A DNA stretch of 64,000 nt from Acidobacteriota bacterium (GTDB lineage: Bacteria > Acidobacteriota > Aminicenantia > Aminicenantales > Saccharicenantaceae), in the NCBI GenBank assembly GCA_039683095.1, contig JBDKSB010000012.1, positions 218,293-282,292 on the forward strand, given 5' to 3'. How positions within the stretch are numbered: position 1 is the first letter of the stretch; every line of letters starts with the position of its first letter. This document shows positions 47,529-57,631 of the stretch, piece by piece. The notes beneath the pieces were generated by a model. It had not been told where the DNA came from and did no database searches. It was given only the letters and a program-made list of their open reading frames with translations. The position numbers and the translations under genes were made by a program.

Positions 47529-48733
47529 TCACTCGTGGCGCAGGGCGACGATGGGATTGAGCTTGGCCGCGCGCCGGGCCGGCATGAACCCGAAGAGGAT
47601 CCCGATCGCGGCCGAGAAGAAGAACGACAGGATGTTGATGCCGGGGTTGAAGACGTAGGGCACGTCCATGGCATGGGCCAGGATCATGGATGTGCCGGTC
47701 GCCCCGGCGATCCCGACCAGCCCGCCGACGCAGGCCAGGGTGATGGCCTCGACCATGAACTGGAGCAGGACCTCGTTCTCCAGGGCCCCGACGGCCAGGC
47801 GGATGCCGATCTCGCGGGTCCGCTCGGTGACCGAGACCAGCATGATGTTCATGATGCCGATGCCGCCGACGAGCAGGCTGACCGCCGCCACGGCGCCGAG
47901 GAGCCCGGTCAGCGTCTTGGTCGTGCCTGACAGGGTCTGGGCGATCTCCTTGGTGTCCATGACCTCGAAGTCGTCCTCCTCGCCGGCCGTGATCCGGCGC
48001 CGCTCCCGCAGCAGGAGCTTGAGCTGATTGACGACGTCGTCGGACAGGACGCCGTCCTTGACCGAGAGCATCATCATGTTGATCTTCTGGTTGCCGGCGA
48101 TCCGCCGCTGGACCGTGCGCAGCGGCATGACGATCATGTCGTCCTGGTCGCGGCCCATGCCGCCCTGGCCCTTGCTCTTCAGCACGCCGATGACCTCGGC
48201 GCCGAAGCCCTTGACCCGCAGCGAGGCGCCGACCGGGTCCTTGCCGGCGAAGAGCTCCTTGCGGATGGTCTCGCCGATGACGCAGACGGCCTTGCCGCTC
48301 TGGATCTCGGCCTCGCTGAACGGCCGGCCGGCGGCGAACGTCCAGTTCGAGGCCGTGAAATAGTCGTTGGTCGTGCCTGTGGCCGACGTGGACCAGTTGT
48401 TGGCGCCGTAGACGACGGTGGCGCTGCTCTCGACCATGGGCGCCACGGCCTTGAGCGAGCTGATCTGCTCCCGGATGGCCTCGACGTCGCGGTTCTCGAA
48501 CGGCTGGGCCGTCGCGCTCGAGCCGGGGCGGAACTCCATCCGGGGCATGACCATGAGCAGGTTGCTGCCCAGGCTGGCGATCTGGTTGGAGATGGCCTTG
48601 GTCGCGCCATTGCCCAGCGTGACCATGGTGATGACCGCGGCGACGCCGATGACGATGCCGAGCATCGTCAGGAAGGACCGCATGACGTTGCGCTTGATCG
48701 ACTGGAGGGCCAGCAGGATGGATTTTAGAAGCA

Positions 48734-48734
<1 letters not shown>
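47529..48734 (-). CDS. MacB-like ABC exporter permease
   Basis: A 401-residue membrane protein. One membrane helix (about 20-42, SFLTMLGIVIGVAAVITMVT), a periplasmic MacB_PCD domain (about 45-270) and an FtsX-like end with three helices (LGAVAAVSLLVGGIGIMNIM, then LACVGGLVGIAGATGTSMIL and ILSFFFSAAIGILFGFMP) are seen. The EIGIRLAVGA and PARRAAKLNPIVALRHE motifs are characteristic. It forms an energy-driven exporter with the ATPase, adaptor and outer-membrane protein of this operon. Confidence 0.92.
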
Positions 48735-49444
<710 letters not shown>

Positions 49445-49455
49445 CGGGGGCCCCG

Positions 49456-50766
49456 TTACTTCACGGCCACGGCCGTTTCGGTGATGACCTTGGCGCCCGG
49501 CTCTATGCCGCCCGAGGTGATCTCGGTCAGGCGGCCGTTGGAGGCGCCGACCGTGACGCGGACCGCTTCCGGCCGGCCGTCCTTGAGGGCCCAGAGCGTC
49601 TGCTCCTTGTCCGTCGAGGTGACCGCGCCGGCGACCTTCTGCTGGCGGTCCCGGTCGGGAGGGCCCGGCATCAGGCTGCCGACCAGGCCGCCGTTCTTGC
49701 GGGCCGGCGCCCCGGCGGCGGCCGCCGGCGGGGACCAGCGGAAGGCCGCGGCCGGCGCCAGGACGACGTTCTCACGGTTGAGGGTGACGATCTCGGCATT
49801 GGCGGTCATGCCGGGACGGAGGCTCAGGTCGTCGTTGCTGAAGGTCAGGACGGCCTCGTAGGAGACGATGCCCGACGTCGTCGTCGAGCCCAGGCGGACC
49901 CGCTGGACGACCGCCTGGTAGGTCCGATTCGGGTAGGTGTCTACCTTGAAGGTCGCGGTCTGGCCGGCCCGGACGTCGCCCACGTCGGCTTCGTCGACAT
50001 CGACCTCGAGCTTCATCTGGGCCAGGTTCTCGGCGATGGTGAATAGCTCCGGGGCCGAGAACGAGGCCTGGACCGTCTGGCCGGGCTCGACCTTGCGCTC
50101 CAGGACGACGCCGTCCACGGGCGAGGTGATGGTCGCCTTCTTGACGTTCGTCTGGTTGTAGTTCAGCGTGGCCCGGGCGTTCTCGACGTTGGCCCGGGCG
50201 CTGGCCTCGTCGGCCACGGCCCGCTGGTAGCTCGCCTCGGCCGAGTCCATCTCCGTCTTGGCCGGCACCTTGCCGCCGGACAGGGTCTGGACATCCTTCA
50301 TCCGGTCGAGGGTGGCCTTGGCCTCGGCCACGGTCGCCCGGGTCTGGGTCAGCGTCGCCTCGGCCGAGGTCAGGCTGGCCTTCGACCGGGCCACTTCGTC
50401 GTTGAGCTTCGACAGGTCGATCTGGGCCAGGACCTGGCCCTTGGTGACCTTGTCGTTGTCGTCGACGTTGACCTCGATGATCTGCCCGGAGACCTCGCTG
50501 CCGACCGTGATCTCCTTGGTCGGGGCCAGGTTGCCCGTCGCCTGGACCGTGACCGTCAGGTTGCCCCGGACGACGTCGGCGGTGACGTATTCGACCTTGG
50601 CGCCGCTGCGGCGAAGCCAGCCGGCGACCAGCACGGCCAGCGCCAGGATAACGATCACGGCCGCGGGGATAAGCCAGCGTTTCAGCCGGCGGACGCGGCC
50701 GGACTGTTCGTCCGTCCCCAGGACCTTGGCCATCAATTCGTCGGAATTCGTCTTGGCATTGCTCAT
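49456..50766 (-). CDS. periplasmic adaptor (membrane fusion protein, MacA/HlyD family)
   Basis: A 436-residue protein starting MSNAKTNSDELMAKVLGTDE at 50766, overlapping the outer-membrane gene's stop (ATGA). One N-terminal membrane anchor (about 34-53, LIPAAVIVILALAVLVAGWL) is followed by a lipoyl/barrel part (TKEITVGSEVSGQIIEVNVD), a long helical hairpin (about 110-195) and the matching half NVKKATITSPVDGVVLERKV. The C-terminus has a beta-barrel domain with a Gly/Ala/Pro-rich insert. It bridges the ABC permease to the outer-membrane factor. Confidence 0.92.
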   Translation of the reverse strand: MSNAKTNSDELMAKVLGTDEQSGRVRRLKRWLIPAAVIVILALAVLVAGWLRRSGAKVEYVTADVVRGNLTVTVQATGNLAPTKEITVGSEVSGQIIEVNVDDNDKVTKGQVLAQIDLSKLNDEVARSKASLTSAEATLTQTRATVAEAKATLDRMKDVQTLSGGKVPAKTEMDSAEASYQRAVADEASARANVENARATLNYNQTNVKKATITSPVDGVVLERKVEPGQTVQASFSAPELFTIAENLAQMKLEVDVDEADVGDVRAGQTATFKVDTYPNRTYQAVVQRVRLGSTTTSGIVSYEAVLTFSNDDLSLRPGMTANAEIVTLNRENVVLAPAAAFRWSPPAAAAGAPARKNGGLVGSLMPGPPDRDRQQKVAGAVTSTDKEQTLWALKDGRPEAVRVTVGASNGRLTEITSGGIEPGAKVITETAVAVK

Positions 50767-52166
50767 CGGGTCTTTCCTTCGTCGGATGTCCAGCCGCCGC
50801 CGAACGCCTTGTAGAGCTGAACGAGCGACGTCGTGATGTCGGCCTCGCAGGTCTTCAGGCTGTCGGAGGCGGATATCAGGTTCTGCAGCGTGCTGACGAC
50901 GCTGGTATAGTCGACGAGGCCGGCCTGGTAGCGCTGCCGCGCGTAGAGAGCCGCGCTGCGGGCGGCCTCGTCGGCCGTCTTCAGGTGCCCGTACCGCTCG
51001 CGGTTGCGGGCCAGGGAAACGAGGGCGTTCTCCACGTCCTCGAGGGCGGTGAGCACGGTCGACTCGTAGCTGGCCAGGGCCTGCTCCTGGACCGCACTCT
51101 GGACCTTGATCTGCTGGCGGATGCGGCCGCCGGCGAAGATCGTCTGGGCGACCGAGGCGGCCAGCGAGCGGATCAGGGGGGCGCCGCCGGTCAGGGCGGC
51201 CAGGGTCACGCCTTCGATCCCCAGCGAGCCGCTGAGGCTGAAGCTGGGGAACTGCGCCGCCACGGCCGCGCCGAGCCGGGCCGTCTGGGCGGCCAGCGTG
51301 CGCTCGGCGGCCCGGACATCGGGCCGCTGCCGCAGGACGTCGGCCGGGATGCCGACGATGACGGCCTCGGGGAGGGCCGGAACGGGGGCCGGGGCGGCCA
51401 GGCGCTCGTCGGCCGCGCCGGGCGGCCGGCCGAGCAGGACGGCGATCCGGTTCCGGGCTTCGGCCAGGCTCGTCTCGAGCGACGGGATCTGGGCCCGCGT
51501 CTGGGCTTCCGACGACTTGGCCTGCTCGTAATCCTGCTCGCTGACGAGTCCGGCCTGGTAGCGCCAGCCGGCGATCTCGCGGGTTTCCGCCTGGAGGGCC
51601 AGATTCTCCGTGGCGTTCGCGATCCGGGACTGCAGCGATCTGACCTGGATATAATTGGTCGCCACCTCGGCGGCCAGCGAGACCTGGGTATCGTGCAGGT
51701 TGGCGGAGGCGGCCTGGAGCTCGGCGGTCGAGGCCTGGAGGGAGCGCCGCGTCGCGCCGAAGACGTCCGGCTCCCAGCTGGCGTCGAAGCCGGCCTGGTA
51801 CATCGTGTTCGCCCCCGCGTCCCCCGTCCTGGAGGTCGTCGCGCTTCCCCGGCCGCTGACCGTCGGGTAGAGGGCGGCCGCGGCCACCTTGCGCTGGGCC
51901 CGCGATTCGCGCAGCCGGGCCCGGGCCAGATCCATGGTCGGGCTGTTCTTGACGGCCTCGTCGACAAGCCCGGTCAGGACCGGATCGTCGAGCGTCGTCC
52001 ACCAGGCCGCCAGCTCGCCGGCGTGCGCCCCCTCGGGCAGGGCGGCGTGCCAGGCCGCCGGGACGTTCATCTGTTCGGGCGTCCGGGCCCGGTACTTCGG
52101 CCCGACGGCGCACGAGGCCAGCGCCAGCCCGGACAAGAGGATGATCAGCCAAGCATTTTTCTTCAT
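50763..52166 (-). CDS. outer-membrane efflux lipoprotein (NodT/TolC-like)
   Basis: A 467-residue protein with a lipoprotein signal (LIILLSGLALASC) and the repeated TolC/NodT layout: MNVPAAWHAALPEG, AAWWTTLDDPVLTGLVDEAV, then the second-half counterpart PALPEAVIVGIPADVLRQRPDVRAAER. It is the outer-membrane exit duct for the exporter and is the first gene of the leftward operon. A promoter for the operon should lie in the AT-rich stretch at 52170-52260; I cannot fix it exactly. Confidence 0.92.
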   Translation of the reverse strand: MKKNAWLIILLSGLALASCAVGPKYRARTPEQMNVPAAWHAALPEGAHAGELAAWWTTLDDPVLTGLVDEAVKNSPTMDLARARLRESRAQRKVAAAALYPTVSGRGSATTSRTGDAGANTMYQAGFDASWEPDVFGATRRSLQASTAELQAASANLHDTQVSLAAEVATNYIQVRSLQSRIANATENLALQAETREIAGWRYQAGLVSEQDYEQAKSSEAQTRAQIPSLETSLAEARNRIAVLLGRPPGAADERLAAPAPVPALPEAVIVGIPADVLRQRPDVRAAERTLAAQTARLGAAVAAQFPSFSLSGSLGIEGVTLAALTGGAPLIRSLAASVAQTIFAGGRIRQQIKVQSAVQEQALASYESTVLTALEDVENALVSLARNRERYGHLKTADEAARSAALYARQRYQAGLVDYTSVVSTLQNLISASDSLKTCEADITTSLVQLYKAFGGGWTSDEGKTR

Positions 52167-52347
52167 GACCGTGCTCTTAATCGGAACTTATGACGTGGCC
52201 ACAGAGGTTTTCTTCCTGCTCGCAAGTCGATAATATACAATGCTTTAAATATTATTTCAAGTGGAATGATCCGGCCCGCCGGCGTGTCTAATACGCTAGG
52301 CGGCGGTTCGTTCCGCGGCCCGATCTCATGCTTAAAAAGGAGTTCTG

Positions 52348-52773
52348 ATGTCCCCCAAACCGGCACTCATCATCCTGGCCATCGGCTGCCTTGCGCTCGG
52401 GGCCGCGGCCCAGTCGAAGCCCGCGAACGTCGGCGGATCCTGGGAGATGGCCATGGTCGGCGGCCCGGAAGGGCCGGGCGGCGAGCCTCCCGGCGGCGGC
52501 GACCGTCCCGCGATGATCATCACCTTCGTCCAGAACGGCGAGGCCCTCGAGGTCTCGATGCAGGGAGGCCCCGGCCCCGAAGGCGGCGAGGTCAAGGGCA
52601 CAGGCAAGATCGTCGGCAACGACATCGAGTTCACCTTCACCATGACCGGCGGCCCCATGGGCGACATGGCCATCGTCCACAAGGGCAAGGTCGACGGCGA
52701 CACGATGAAGGGCACCATCGCCATGGGCGACATGGGCGAGATGGAGTGGACGGCCAAGAGGGTCAAAAAGTAG
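52348..52773 (+). CDS. small secreted protein
   Basis: A 141-residue exported protein with a signal peptide (PALIILAIGCLALGAAAQ) and a beta-rich domain: GGSWEMAMVGG, then AMIITFVQNGEALEVSMQGG, KGTGKIVGNDIEFTFTMTGG, and MKGTIAMGDMGEMEWTAKRV. The repeated strands with Gly and Met look like a lipocalin-like or avidin-like half barrel that is often joined to hydrolases in related bacteria. The function is unknown. AAAGGAG precedes the ATG. Confidence 0.7.
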   Translation: MSPKPALIILAIGCLALGAAAQSKPANVGGSWEMAMVGGPEGPGGEPPGGGDRPAMIITFVQNGEALEVSMQGGPGPEGGEVKGTGKIVGNDIEFTFTMTGGPMGDMAIVHKGKVDGDTMKGTIAMGDMGEMEWTAKRVKK

Positions 52774-52860
52774 ATCGTTTTCTCGCGTTGACAGGCCTCC
52801 GGACGGGACGTTATGATGGTGCCGAACCATTCTAGCGATCCTTGATCGTCCGGGGGTCTC

Positions 52861-55239
52861 ATGAAGAACGGAATCCGGGCTGTCGCGGCCGCCGCCCTCG
52901 CCCTGGTCCTTATCGCCGCGGCCTGCACCGTCAAGAAGGAAGAGCCCGAGCCGACCACGGTCGCGGCGCCGGCGTTCAGTCCCCAGGCCGCGACCTACTC
53001 GGCGGAGATCGATGTCGCGATCTCGACGGCCACGTCGGGCGCGACCATCCGCTACACGACCGACGGCTCGACGCCGGCCGAGACGAACGGCACGGTCTAC
53101 ACGGCCCCCGTTCACATCGCCGCTTCGCTGACGCTCAAGGCCGTCGCTTACCGCTCGGGCTGGACGACCTCGCAGCTGACCTCGGGGGATTACACGATCG
53201 CCCCCCTGGTCTCGACGCCGGCCTTCAACCCGGCGCCGGGCGAATACCTGGCCGCCCAGGACGTCACGATCACGACGGCGACGGTCGGCGCCTCCATCCG
53301 CTACACGACCGACGGCTCGACGCCGACCGAGACGAACGGCGCCCCGTACGCGGGCCCGGTGGCGGTCTCCCACAGCCTGACCCTCAAGGCCGTCGCCTAT
53401 CAGTCCGGCTGGACGACCTCTCCGGTCAGGTCCGGCGAGTACCTGATCGGCCCGCCGGCCGAGGCCCCGGTCTTCAGCCCGCCGGCCGGGGAATACGCCG
53501 ACGCCCAGGACGTCACGATCACGACAGCGAGCTCGGGCGCGTCCATCCGCTACACGACCGACGGCTCGACGCCGACCGAAGCGTCCGGCACGCTGTACAC
53601 GGGCCCTGTGCCTGTCGCCGCATCGCTGACGCTCAAGGCCGTCGCCTTCGGGACGGGCTACCGGGCCTCGGCGGTCACGTCCGGGGCCTACGTGATCGGC
53701 TTCAACGTCGTCGCCCCGGCCTTCAGCCCGGCCCCCGGCACCTATCAGGAAGCCCAGGACGTCGCCATCTCGACCACGACGGCCAACGCGGCGATCCGCT
53801 ATACGACCGACGGCTCGACGCCGACCGAAGCCGCCGGCGCCCTGTACACGGCCCCCGTGCGCCTGTCCGCGTCGGCGACCCTCAGGGCCGTCGCCTACCG
53901 GACCGGCTGGGCGACCTCGCCGGTCACGTCCGGCGACTACGTGATCGGCGAGACCGTCGCGGCGCCCCAGTTCGGCGTCACGCCCGGCTACTACGCGACG
54001 GCCAGGGACGTCGCCATCACGACGACGACCGCGGGCGCCTCCATCCGCTACACGACGGACGGCTCGACGCCTACGGAAGCAGCCGGGACCCTCTATACGG
54101 CGCCGGTCCACGTCGCCCGGACGCTGACGCTCAAGGCCGTGGCCTACCGCTCCGGCTGGACGACCTCCTCCGTGGCCACGGGCGAATACAAGCGGGCCGG
54201 CATCGCGGCCGGCCGGTTCCACACCATGCTGGCCAAGAGCGACGGGACCTGCTGGACATGGGGCGGGAACTACGAGGGACAGATCGGCGACGGGACGACC
54301 ACGCCCCGGCCCGCGCCGGCCCGGGTCGAGGGCCTCTCGAACATCGTCGCCGTGGCCGCCGGGTTCTATCACTCGGTCGCGTTGACCAGCGACGGCGCGG
54401 TCTGGGCCTGGGGGCGGAACCAGTACGGCCAGATCGGCGACAATTCGACGACCGAACGGCTGTCGCCGGTCGAGATCACGGCCATCACCGGCGTCACGGC
54501 CGCCGCCGGCGGCGAGAACAGCACCTACGCGCTGAAGAGCGACGGCACGGTCTGGGCCTGGGGCGGCAACGGCGACGGCCAGCTCGGCGACGGCACGACC
54601 AACAACCGCTATCTGCCGGTCCGGGTCCAGGGATTGACGTCGGTGACGGCCATCGCGGCCGGGAACATCTTCGGCCTGGCCCTCAAGTCCGACGGCACGG
54701 TCTGGGCCTGGGGCAACAACCTCTACGGCCAGCTCGGCGACGGCACGACCAACCCGCGCCTCGTCCCCGTGCAGGTGCCGGGCCTCGCGGGCGTGACGGC
54801 CATCGCCGCGAGCGGCTATCACGCCGCCGCGGTCAAGGGCGACGGGACCGTCTGGTGCTGGGGCTCGGGTTCCTATGGCGAGCTCGGGAACGGCGCCCAG
54901 CCGATGTCCCAGACGACGCCGGTCCTGGCGACGGGGCTGACGACCGGCGCGGCGGCCGGGGCGGGCGTCGGTCACACCGCCGTCATCCTCGCCGACCGGA
55001 CCCTCCGCGCCTTCGGCTGGAACCTCTACGGGCAGCTGGGCGACGGAACGAACTCCAACTCCTCGACCGCGGTCGCCGTTCCGGGCGTCTCCGCCGTCGT
55101 CGCCGCGGATGGCGGCGTCGACGACACGATCGCGATCCTGGGCGACGGGTCGGTCTGGGCCTGGGGCCACAACGCCGATTATCAGCTGGGCGACGGCACG
55201 ACCACGGACCGCTGGACGCCGGTCCGGATCATTCAGTAG
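52861..55239 (+). CDS. lipoprotein with five chitobiase-C-type repeats and RCC1-type propeller
   Basis: A 792-residue lipoprotein (signal with LIAAAC). Residues 35-445 are five about 83-residue repeats, each with IRYTTDGSTPTE and LTLKAVAYRSGWTTS, the CHB_HEX_C_1 (chitobiase/beta-hexosaminidase C-terminal) pattern. Residues 445-792 carry about seven RCC1-like blades (TVWAWGGNGDGQLGDGTTNN, with W-x-W-G-x-N and GQLGDGTT), a beta-propeller. Such secreted repeat proteins probably bind surfaces or partner proteins. It overlaps the GH92 gene by seven bases at its 3' end, in convergent orientation. Confidence 0.88.
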   Translation: MKNGIRAVAAAALALVLIAAACTVKKEEPEPTTVAAPAFSPQAATYSAEIDVAISTATSGATIRYTTDGSTPAETNGTVYTAPVHIAASLTLKAVAYRSGWTTSQLTSGDYTIAPLVSTPAFNPAPGEYLAAQDVTITTATVGASIRYTTDGSTPTETNGAPYAGPVAVSHSLTLKAVAYQSGWTTSPVRSGEYLIGPPAEAPVFSPPAGEYADAQDVTITTASSGASIRYTTDGSTPTEASGTLYTGPVPVAASLTLKAVAFGTGYRASAVTSGAYVIGFNVVAPAFSPAPGTYQEAQDVAISTTTANAAIRYTTDGSTPTEAAGALYTAPVRLSASATLRAVAYRTGWATSPVTSGDYVIGETVAAPQFGVTPGYYATARDVAITTTTAGASIRYTTDGSTPTEAAGTLYTAPVHVARTLTLKAVAYRSGWTTSSVATGEYKRAGIAAGRFHTMLAKSDGTCWTWGGNYEGQIGDGTTTPRPAPARVEGLSNIVAVAAGFYHSVALTSDGAVWAWGRNQYGQIGDNSTTERLSPVEITAITGVTAAAGGENSTYALKSDGTVWAWGGNGDGQLGDGTTNNRYLPVRVQGLTSVTAIAAGNIFGLALKSDGTVWAWGNNLYGQLGDGTTNPRLVPVQVPGLAGVTAIAASGYHAAAVKGDGTVWCWGSGSYGELGNGAQPMSQTTPVLATGLTTGAAAGAGVGHTAVILADRTLRAFGWNLYGQLGDGTNSNSSTAVAVPGVSAVVAADGGVDDTIAILGDGSVWAWGHNADYQLGDGTTTDRWTPVRIIQ

Positions 55240-57497
55240 CCGTTCGGCGGGGCGGAGCCTTCGGCCGCGCCCCAGCTCTTGTTCGGACGGTCGCCCATCT
55301 CGATCTCGACCGTCCCGCCGCCGGCCACGACGTCATGGCCGAGCCAGGCCTTGTCCCATGGCCGGCCGTTGATCCTGACCGACCGGATGTACTTGTTCTC
55401 GCGGCCGGCCCGGGGCGCCGAAAGGACGAACGTCCGGCCGTTCTCGAGACGGATGGCCACCCTGGTGAACACCGGGCTCCCGAACGCGTAAACCGGCAGC
55501 CCGGCCGTGGCCGGATAGAAGCCCATCGCCGAGAACACGACGAAGGCCGACATGCCGCCGCCGTCCTCGTCGCCGGGAACGCCCATGAGGTCGTTGCGGA
55601 ACCAGGCCTCGAGCAGCATGCGGACTCGCTTCTGCGCCTTCCAGGGCTCGCCGGCGTAATCGTAGAGATAGGGGATGTGGAAGCTCGGCTCGTTGCCCAT
55701 CACGAACATGCCGACGTTGCCGGTCGAGTCGGGGAACTGGCTCATGAACTCCCAGCGCGGCCGGTCATAGCCTTCCGCGAACATCCGGTCGAGCTTGTCG
55801 ACGAAGGCCCGGCGGCCGCCCAGGAGGGCGACGAGGTCGGCGACGTTGTGGGGCACGTCCCAGAGGTAGGTCCAGGCGTTGTTCTCGTCGTAATAGTCGC
55901 GCCCGCCCTGGCCGCCCGAGGACTTGTAGTCGAAGGGCAGGATCCAGTCGCCGCGGGCGTCCTTCGGATGGAAGAAGCCCGTGTCCGCCTTCCAGAGGTT
56001 CCGGTAATCGAGGGACCGGCCCCGGAAATAGGCGGCCTCCTCGCGGCGGCCGAGCTCGGCCGCGATCTGCGACAGGCACCAGGCGTCGTAGGAGGCCGCC
56101 AGGGTCACGGCCACGGCCTGCCGCTTCTCGCCCCGGCTGACCTCCCGGACCGTCTCGGCCTCGCCCGGCCTGAGGGCGGGGAAATAGCCCTTGTCCCGCA
56201 GGAAGCGGTCGAGCTCGGTGGCCGGGCCGCGGTACCAGGGGATCAGGCTCTCTTCCCGGAGGGTCTTGACGGCGAAGTCGAAGGCCTTGGCCAGGTCGAA
56301 GCCGCGGACGCCCTTGCGCCAGGCATCGAGGAAGAGGGCCACGGCGTGCTGGCCGTTCATGCAGTGGTCGTCGCCGAAGACCGTCGGGAAGGTCGGCAGC
56401 CAGCCCGACTGCCCGGCCATGCGGATATAAGACGCGAGCTTTTCCCCCTCGGCCGCCGGATGGAGCAGGGTCATCAGCGGGTGCAGGGCCCGGTAGGTGT
56501 CCCAGGTCCAGTCGTCGGTCCAGAAGGGCACGCCCTGGTCCTCGTGGACCCGGCCGTCCCAGGCGCTGAAATAGCGGCCGTCCTCCGAGATCGGGACCAT
56601 GCGCTCGTGCGAGCGGTAGAGCGCCGTGTAGAAGACCGTCTTCTCGTCCTCCGTCCCGCCCTCCACCGCGATCCGGCCGAGGACCTCGTTCCAGGCCGCC
56701 CGGGCCCGGTCCGCCAGCCGGTCGAGGTCGAAGTCCCGGATCTCGGCGCGCAGGTTCTTCGCGGCCTGTTCGGCGCTGATAAAAGAGATGCCGTAGCGCA
56801 GGCGCACGGTCTTCGTCGACGGGGCGAACTCGGCCACGACCGGCTTGCCGGAGCCCGCGGTCGCGGCGCGGCCGAAGCCGACCGTGTCCCCCGCCGCGAA
56901 GGCGCCGACCCTCGCCGGAGGCGTGTCGAACTCGAGGTGGACATAGACCTTGAAGCCCTTGATGTCCTCGAAGCCGCTGATCGTCGACCCTTCGATCGCA
57001 AGCGAGCCCGTCCCGTTCGGCCGGAGCATGATGAAGCGCGGCTGGCCGGCCCCGCCCTCGAAGGTCACCGCGAAAACGGCGGCCTTGCCGGCCGGCGCCA
57101 TCTCCACCGCGGCCTCGGGATCGTCGAGGAAGACGGAATAGCGATAGGGCCGGGCCTTCGCCTGGTCGTAGCGGGAGCTCCAGCCGGGACGGAGCTCCGA
57201 GGCCGGGCCGCTCGCGGGCATCATCCGGAAGGCCGGGGCCCAGCGGTGCGACGGGACGGCCAGGCCGAAGCCGTCGATGCGGTCGGCCGTGAAGCTCTCG
57301 TTAGGCGCGGTCACCCGAAGCATGCCGTTCGGGAGGTGGATCGTCGGGAAGGTCGGCACCAGCATGTGGCTGATCGTCCCGATGGCCGTATTGACGTAGT
57401 CGACGGGTTCCTTGACCGGCGCGACCGCCGCTCCCCGGCCCGGGGCCGTCGGCGCGAGGGTCAGCGCGGCCGCGGCGAAGATGATCTCCCGTTTCAT
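55233..57497 (-). CDS. GH92-family alpha-mannosidase (exported)
   Basis: A 754-residue protein with a signal peptide. GH92 landmarks are present: VDYVNTAIGTISH near the start, the central EDQGVPFWTDDWTWDTYRAL, and the C-terminal run GNEPSFHIPYLYDYAGEPWK, GVPGDEDGGGMSAFVVFSAMG and FYPATAGLPVYAFGSPVF. GH92 enzymes remove alpha-linked mannose from glycans using calcium. It is transcribed away from the GH38 gene (134-base gap), which suggests a shared mannan or N-glycan breakdown unit. Catalytic Asp/Glu residues lie in the GDEDGG area. Confidence 0.9.
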   Translation of the reverse strand: MKREIIFAAAALTLAPTAPGRGAAVAPVKEPVDYVNTAIGTISHMLVPTFPTIHLPNGMLRVTAPNESFTADRIDGFGLAVPSHRWAPAFRMMPASGPASELRPGWSSRYDQAKARPYRYSVFLDDPEAAVEMAPAGKAAVFAVTFEGGAGQPRFIMLRPNGTGSLAIEGSTISGFEDIKGFKVYVHLEFDTPPARVGAFAAGDTVGFGRAATAGSGKPVVAEFAPSTKTVRLRYGISFISAEQAAKNLRAEIRDFDLDRLADRARAAWNEVLGRIAVEGGTEDEKTVFYTALYRSHERMVPISEDGRYFSAWDGRVHEDQGVPFWTDDWTWDTYRALHPLMTLLHPAAEGEKLASYIRMAGQSGWLPTFPTVFGDDHCMNGQHAVALFLDAWRKGVRGFDLAKAFDFAVKTLREESLIPWYRGPATELDRFLRDKGYFPALRPGEAETVREVSRGEKRQAVAVTLAASYDAWCLSQIAAELGRREEAAYFRGRSLDYRNLWKADTGFFHPKDARGDWILPFDYKSSGGQGGRDYYDENNAWTYLWDVPHNVADLVALLGGRRAFVDKLDRMFAEGYDRPRWEFMSQFPDSTGNVGMFVMGNEPSFHIPYLYDYAGEPWKAQKRVRMLLEAWFRNDLMGVPGDEDGGGMSAFVVFSAMGFYPATAGLPVYAFGSPVFTRVAIRLENGRTFVLSAPRAGRENKYIRSVRINGRPWDKAWLGHDVVAGGGTVEIEMGDRPNKSWGAAEGSAPPNGY

Positions 57498-57631
57498 GTC
57501 GGACCTCCTGTCCCCTCTCTATACACCTCCGGACCGGCGATCTCAATGCCGGCGCGGGTTCCTTTTTGACCCGGGTTGGATTATCCTAGACTGCTGATGT
57601 CCCGCCGTCGGGACAGGAATGCGAGGTCAAT

